From contig WTPW01000162.1 in assembly GCA_009809945.1 (NCBI GenBank), forward strand, positions 76,999-140,998: DNA of 64,000 nucleotides. The letters run 5' to 3'. Below, piece after piece: positions 58,863 to 64,000 of this stretch. A program made the position numbers and the translations under genes. The notes under the pieces were generated by a model, which was not told the DNA's origin, made no database searches, and saw only the letters and a list, made by a program, of their open reading frames with translations. The stretch comes from Gigaspora margarita (lineage: Eukaryota; Glomeromycota; Glomeromycetes; Diversisporales; Gigasporaceae). The first letter of the stretch is position 1, and the number at the start of each line of letters is the position of its first letter.

Positions 58863-60360
58863 TTACAACAGAATTTCTGGGTAAACAATATTTACAGTAG
58901 TACAGTCTTCATTTTCTTGTGGAAAAAAAACTTTGATTAAGTGTAGAGAAGTACACCAGGATAGTGCTACATAAAGTTGCCCATGCGTAAAAATAGCAGT
59001 TCAGAAATCCAACCCAACATGCATTAAAGATTACCCCTGTGACTTATTTATTGTTATAGCAAATGCATTATGAATAGGGAATTGTCTTCGCTTAAAGATA
59101 AATGGTAAGTTTGTTGATGATGGTGATAAAGTAATACGGGGAATAAAAACTGTTTTTCCTGCATGTTCTCCACAAAGAATACGGGCTTCGATAACGTGAT
59201 CAGTTAAGCNATTAACAACTAAGCGAGAGCCGTTGCAAAGTCCCTGATGTGGAGCTAGGTTTCGAAGCAGTATAATAGGGCAACCAATCTTTAGTTCAAG
59301 TTTAGCAGGTGGCATTCCGGATGGATTAAGAGTGTTCAAATACTCAGTGGGGTATACGTTGTGGTTGTCAGCACCATCCTCAATTATGGCTTCATCCACG
59401 CTTAAATATGTATACTTTTCTCCAGGGAACATATTAAAAACATCACAGTTGATATCTCGAACATCATCATTGCGAGCAGATAGAATCATTCTATCTCTTA
59501 AATAATCATCATTAGGTGCTCCCATTTGTATATTAGGATAAATTGTGTCGATAAGAGATTGAATGTTGGGACCAACTTTCATATATACAGGCAGTGCAAT
59601 CATATTATTCTGCTCAGATGTGAAGTTTCCATTCCCAACCTATAAAAGTAAGTTATAAGTAATAATAATAAGAGCTGGGTTTATAAGATTTCAATAATAA
59701 TCAATTCCTAATACTTTAACTTTACCAATACTAGTTCTAAGCCAGGAAGTCATAGCTATAAACAGGTACAGGTGACTGTAGAAAGCTATTTGTCACCAAT
59801 ATGCATACCTCTAAAAGCCAGTTAGCAAAGTGGCTATTTTCATCTGTTTCTGTTACTAATCGCATATTTTTTCGTAAGGTAAGTATGTTTATATGACTCC
59901 AGAGATTAGATCGTTGAAGTGAAGCTGCAACTATTTGCTCTCTTGATCCTTTAACAACAACAGGCAAGATCTGCCAGAAATCACCACCGAAAATGACAGT
60001 TGCTCCTCCAAATGGGTGATTGTTATCATGAATATCACGTAAAGTGCAGTCAACAGCTTCGGGACCATATCTATGTTGCATAGGTGCTTCATCCCAAAAT
60101 ATTAGTTCAGTCTGACGGAATAATTCAGCAAGTTCAGAATCTTTTTCAATTGGGCACACAGAATCTTGATTAACTTCAATTGGAATTCTAAAGGTAGAGT
60201 GTGCAGTACATCCACCAAATAGTAAAAGAGCTGCAATACCTGAGATGCAACGCAGATTACAATTTTGCCTTCACTGCGCAGTAGCATTGCTAAAGTATTA
60301 TAAACAAAGGGTTTTCCAGTTCCAGCAGAACCATTCAGGAAAAATAATTTTCCATTTTCA
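58863..60360 (-). pseudogene. Helitron PIF1-like helicase domain, damaged
   Basis: DNA helicase half of the RepHel protein. Motifs in order: Walker A region LNGSAGTGKPFVYNTL (about 60338-60291), where Pro replaces the Thr/Ser after Lys; then after a one-base frameshift near 60245 GIAALLLFGGCTAHSTF; Walker B FWDEAP (60095); GGDFWQILPVV (59985-59953); LRKNMRL; after an intron [45 protein letters not shown] (to 59031); [19 protein letters not shown], ending IVYPEILL with stop at 58863. The intron at 59640-59808 has GT...AG and joins LLE to VGNGNF in phase 0. TGA codons after NKSQG and GLDF add to the inactivation. Confidence 0.88.
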
Positions 60361-60398
60361 TTTGAAACTGAATTTAAAATATTGTAGAATGCAGCTTG

Positions 60399-63300
60399 CT
60401 AATCATTATTAAATTTGGAGATGCGTTCATTAGCAGATGATCGAAGTTCATTATGGTCATATATAAATTGTTCGTTAATAAGATGATTTCCATGATAAAG
60501 AGTCCAATTGCGCTCCCAAAAAGGCATTTGGGGATAGTTAGTAAGTGATCGATTTGACTTTTGAAGGATTTNATCAATAAGAAAAAGACCATATTTAAAT
60601 ATTTGGTTCTCAGTTGGTTCTTCAATAGCATATACGTTTTGTAAATGATAACTAAGATCATCACAAATGCTAGTACGAAAGCTTAGCCATAATTTTTCTG
60701 GATAAGTTGGAGTACATTGTAGAAGAATCATTGCAAAAAGTTCTCTCAACTGTGAACCACTGTGAATAATTGAAGCTTCTTGTAAACAATGTTCCCATTC
60801 ACCATCATCTTCTAATAGACCAAGGGCTATGCAAGCACTTTTGAATGTCNGATGCTGAATATTGTTAACTGTTTTTAAATGGTCAAATGATTGTGGACCA
60901 CGAACAACAGTGAGCAAAAGTCTAAGATAGTAACGTTCTCCAGCAGAAGGATCTGCAAAGTACAATCGACCAATAGCAATACCTAATTTTCGAATTGTCC
61001 ACACTTTGCTCGTTTTGTTCCATACAAAATGTTGAGGAAATTCTTGGTATGTAAATTGGCGAGCAAACTCTAAATTAGTGCAGGTCTCAAAGAAAGCAGT
61101 AAGAGTTGTTTTTTGACGATCTGCACAGGCAAAAATGTCTGCGGCCTCATCATTTGGATCAAAAACAACTCTATGCATTCCTGGNAAGTGCAAAGCTAAT
61201 CTTACGATATTTGGTACTTCAGCATGTAAGCGCATACCAAGTAATCTCCAAGCTGCCTCTGGTGCACCAATATATCTTGCATCGAGATATTGTTTAATTT
61301 CATCAGGCTCACGTCCAAATTGCATTGTGGTTCGGTCGTGGCCTTTATAGATGTACTTGTGGATATATTTAATGGCCTAAATAGTAGATGAGTAGAAAAA
61401 AATATTAAAAAATATAGGCATTTGGAATATGTATTTTTAGATTAAATATATACCCGAATTGAAGCACAAACTTCAATATTTATATGACAATTATATTTTC
61501 GACTAAGATAAGGGTTGTATGGTACCACATCTCTGTTATCAATAATTTTGCCGCCAATATTAAAGCTACGACCATCATTTCTTCTTGCATAATNGGGATA
61601 TCCATCAGAAGCCATTGATGTAGTATTATGAAAATCTTTAGGATACTTCTTTTGGCATATATTATTCTTCATACATGGAGCCTCAGGATTATGTGCTCCA
61701 CATGGCCCATGAATCATACAACGTAGTATGGTTTCAAATAGCATTGGATCAGCCTACTGGTCAGGAATCTTAGCACAGACAATACGATCAACATCAACAG
61801 GATCTTTGATTCTATTATCATTATGCAAAAAATTAAAAAGTGCATATAAGGGAGGCCATGTTTTTGAAATTCTATTGTATATATGTAGGCCACTACTTTG
61901 CCAAAAATATTTTTTGATTTAATATCATGAAGCAGTGCACGGCGTTTAAGTTCAAATACGCGTGCTACTAAATCTGGTCTGTCTACTGCTAATTGCCCTG
62001 GTAATAATTTATTAATGATTTCAGGCCAACTTGGATTGGCTGTCATAGTTCCAAAAATATCTGGATGATGATAAAAACGGGTAATCGCCATAGAATCTTG
62101 AAAAATTTCAAACATATGCCGTGCACTTCCAATATGTGTAGAGGGTAGGATAACACGATGTCCAAGATTATTCAAATTAAGTTNGTCATTTGCTATATTT
62201 CCAACTGCTTCTGCAAGCCCCTGATATGCATCTGCTCTTAATATAGGTTGGTTNATACGTAAATATCTTAAGCGGTTTTGTTCAGTTGCTGCCCAGGCAT
62301 CTACTATGAATTCTTGAAATAATTTGCCACCCCGAAGAATCAATGAGAATTCTGTAGATCGAGAAAAAAGGCGAAATGAATAAAATGCCATTTGTGTAAG
62401 TCTTGAAGCTTCACTTTGATCATCGAGTGGCTGCCCAAAATCATCGATTAACATTTGCTGTAATTCTGCATGCCAACCAAGATCTCCAAATAGAAAAAAA
62501 AGCACGTAATGAAGTGGTAAATACGCAGGATGCCCTTCATGAATGCGCTCTAGTGGACCTCCATGTAATCGAAGAATTATATCACGCATTGCCTCAGGTG
62601 CCGATTCATCACCTGGTAGAATTACTGCTACTTCACTTGATAAAGGAAGATTATAGCGACGCCTGTCCGTTGCAGTATTAAAATGAAGCAGAACAGATAA
62701 GTCAGTTCCAGAAGTAACTTCATTACTTTCTTGTGATAGAATTTCATGAGCCTGCTGATATTTAGGATAGAATGCATGGTGTTCTCGCAGAATTTCCTGT
62801 AATTCCCACATTGTTTGAGCTCGTAAATTTCTGTTTCTCCCCATTCTAATTTGATGTGCAATATCTGGATCATATATATAAAGTTGGGCATAAATTGCAT
62901 CACTGTTAGCTTCCGGAAGAAGTGAACCTGATCTGTGTCGTAGTTCATCATGAATACGAAAACAGTAAGGTGAACGTCCACTAAGAACAGTTTGATCAAT
63001 TTCTACCCCTAGAGAAGTGAAAGCATGAGCTGCATTATACTGTCATATATTGGTAAGAAATTCTTTATATTGATCATTATCTCCTTCAAAGAGCTGTCGC
63101 AAAAAGGGTGGTAGTTCACGAAGAAGAGGAAGAATTACTTTTCCATGACTACAGCAAGTTCCAAACTTTGGATTAATTTTTGAGGAGACAGTAACATGTT
63201 CGTCCAACCAATGAAGTGCACCACAAAAATGACATGCTATATTCATAGATCCAAGATCATGCCGTATGTTAGATAATTCTGAATTTGGTATAGTGCGTGC

Positions 63301-63870
63301 TCTTTTATTTCGTTCATTTTCTCTTCTTAATTGTTGAGAAATAGACCTCCTGTTTACAGAATTTTCAGTTGCTTCACGTCNTCNTCTTTTTTGTTGGGNA
63401 ACTGCTCTTTGATTTACTGAATTTTCCAATTGTCCCTGCTCTAATTCTTGAAGAGAANAAGTACGTTNGTTTATCATGTTTTCTAATCTTTCACGTCGTC
63501 TTCTTTCCTGTTGAGCCAAGGCTCTTCTATTCGATACAGGTGTATGTGTTTGGTTTGCTCGTTCACTTTGCCCAGGTTCAATTTCTTGGTAAGAAGCTGA
63601 ACCTTGGTTTGCAATATTTTCTAGTCTTTCACGTCTTCTTCTTTCCTGTTGAGCCAAGGCTCTTCTATTCGGTACTGGTNTATGTGTTTGCATTTCATTT
63701 TCACGTGATTGACTTTGCTCATGCTCTATTTCTTGTTAAGAAAGGTCTTCTTGGCTTACCATGTTCTCTAACCTTTCACATCTTCTTTCCTGTTGAGCAA
63801 TGGATCTTCTATTAGGTTCAAATTTATGTGTTTGCATTTCATGTTCACGTGTATGTCGTTGCTGTTTTTC
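60399..63870 (-). pseudogene. Helitron Rep (HUH endonuclease) half with N-terminal repeats, damaged
   Basis: Replication-initiator half of RepHel: nicks and joins DNA at the Helitron ends. N-terminal: Arg/Glu-rich repeats of ~47 residues (RRALAQQERRRRERLEN; DNA period ~140 bp, 63380-63870), then a zinc-binding motif CHFCGALHWLDE...CCSHGKV (63240-63135). Then NAAHAFTSLGVEID, WELQEILREHHAFYPKYQQA, DLSVLLHFN and SEVAVILPGDE; the HUH box reads GLPYMHFLIF, i.e. Tyr for the first His (about 61870). Later HINIEVCASI, intron 61377-61453 (GT...AG, phase 0), then the two-tyrosine motif AIKYIHKYIYKGHDR (61370-61327). The region to 60399 (YLDARYIGAPEAAWRLL, WTIRKLGIAIGRLYFADP, WERNWTLY) links to the helicase. 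Damage: TGA at 63042, a one-base deletion near 61835, TAG after CAKIPDQ, TAA near 63736. Confidence 0.88.
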
Positions 63871-64000
63871 AATTTATAATGTGTTAAGAAGAAAAATTAT
63901 TTTATTTTATTCCGACTTAACTAATGCTATAAACAATTTATATTTACAGTGTGATAATAAATTAACTAAAGATATACTGTTGCAAATACCAATTTTTGAG

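Larger units (their letters stand above)
57618..64000 (-). mobile_element. Helitron, 3' end present, 5' end outside window
   Basis: A rolling-circle transposon with Rep and PIF1-like helicase on the minus strand. Its 3' terminus (minus strand) is a GC hairpin followed by CTAG, with T as the next host base, as expected for insertion into AT. The 5' TC end is not seen before 64000, so at least 6.4 kb are present. About 1.2 kb (57650-58862) downstream of the helicase is AT-rich and non-coding. The element lies 156 bp upstream of the start of the tnp2-like gene. Confidence 0.85.

Noticed and set aside
62403-63815. Plus-strand frames of 92 and 148 residues
   Set aside because: Antisense shadows of the Helitron Rep coding region.

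Overview
The window is about 75-80% AT and looks eukaryotic. It contains poly(A)-tailed SINEs with RNA polymerase III promoters, GT-AG introns, LTR-retroelement genes, hAT and tnp2-like transposases and a Helitron. I see no confident host gene in 64 kb. The transposase and Helitron sequences, the codon bias and the dense layers of small inverted-repeat elements remind me of arbuscular mycorrhizal fungi (Glomeromycotina such as Rhizophagus or Gigaspora). That assignment comes from memory of similar proteins, not from a search. Scattered Ns indicate a draft assembly.

Layout. 1-4560 is a 31-bp AT-rich satellite split by three inverted-repeat elements. 4718-10216 is a decayed hAT transposase on the + strand, cut by five insertions. 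10285-14480 holds two tRNA-headed SINEs, a foldback element and a decayed Ty3/gypsy reverse transcriptase-RNase H on the - strand. 15133-25252 is a 10.1-kb element with terminal inverted repeats (TIRs), a 9-bp target site duplication (TSD) and no recognisable coding sequence; it carries a ~97% identical long palindrome, a SINE and several MITEs. 26471-31227 is a nest of at least three TIR elements, each with a direct-repeat target site. 31260-32790 is a second decayed hAT transposase (- strand). 33690-35855 holds foldback elements and a CTTATA-type simple repeat. 36031-42986 is an LTR retroelement 5' portion: a 150-bp LTR, a possible primer site, gag, a protease remnant and a second zinc-knuckle frame. 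Its 3' end is split by a 3.2-kb hAT-like element that holds two further nested MITEs. 43030-44935 is simple and tandem repeats. 44936-51790 is mostly unassigned but holds two SINEs with perfect TSDs, one with an intact 35-nt poly(A). 51794-57461 is a nearly full-length tnp2-like (CACTA-type) transposase pseudogene (- strand), split by a MITE and a SINE. 57618 to the right edge is a Helitron (- strand) whose 3' end (hairpin plus CTAG) is visible and whose Rep and helicase have lost key residues.

The genes do not form a pathway. The window is a stratified graveyard of selfish elements. The clean TSDs make the order of insertion readable in several places. The most unusual items are the 10.1-kb non-coding TIR element, SINEs that share a 3' body but carry different tRNA-like heads, long arm-rich palindromes whose hairpin modules recur in different families, and TIRs packed with short palindromes.
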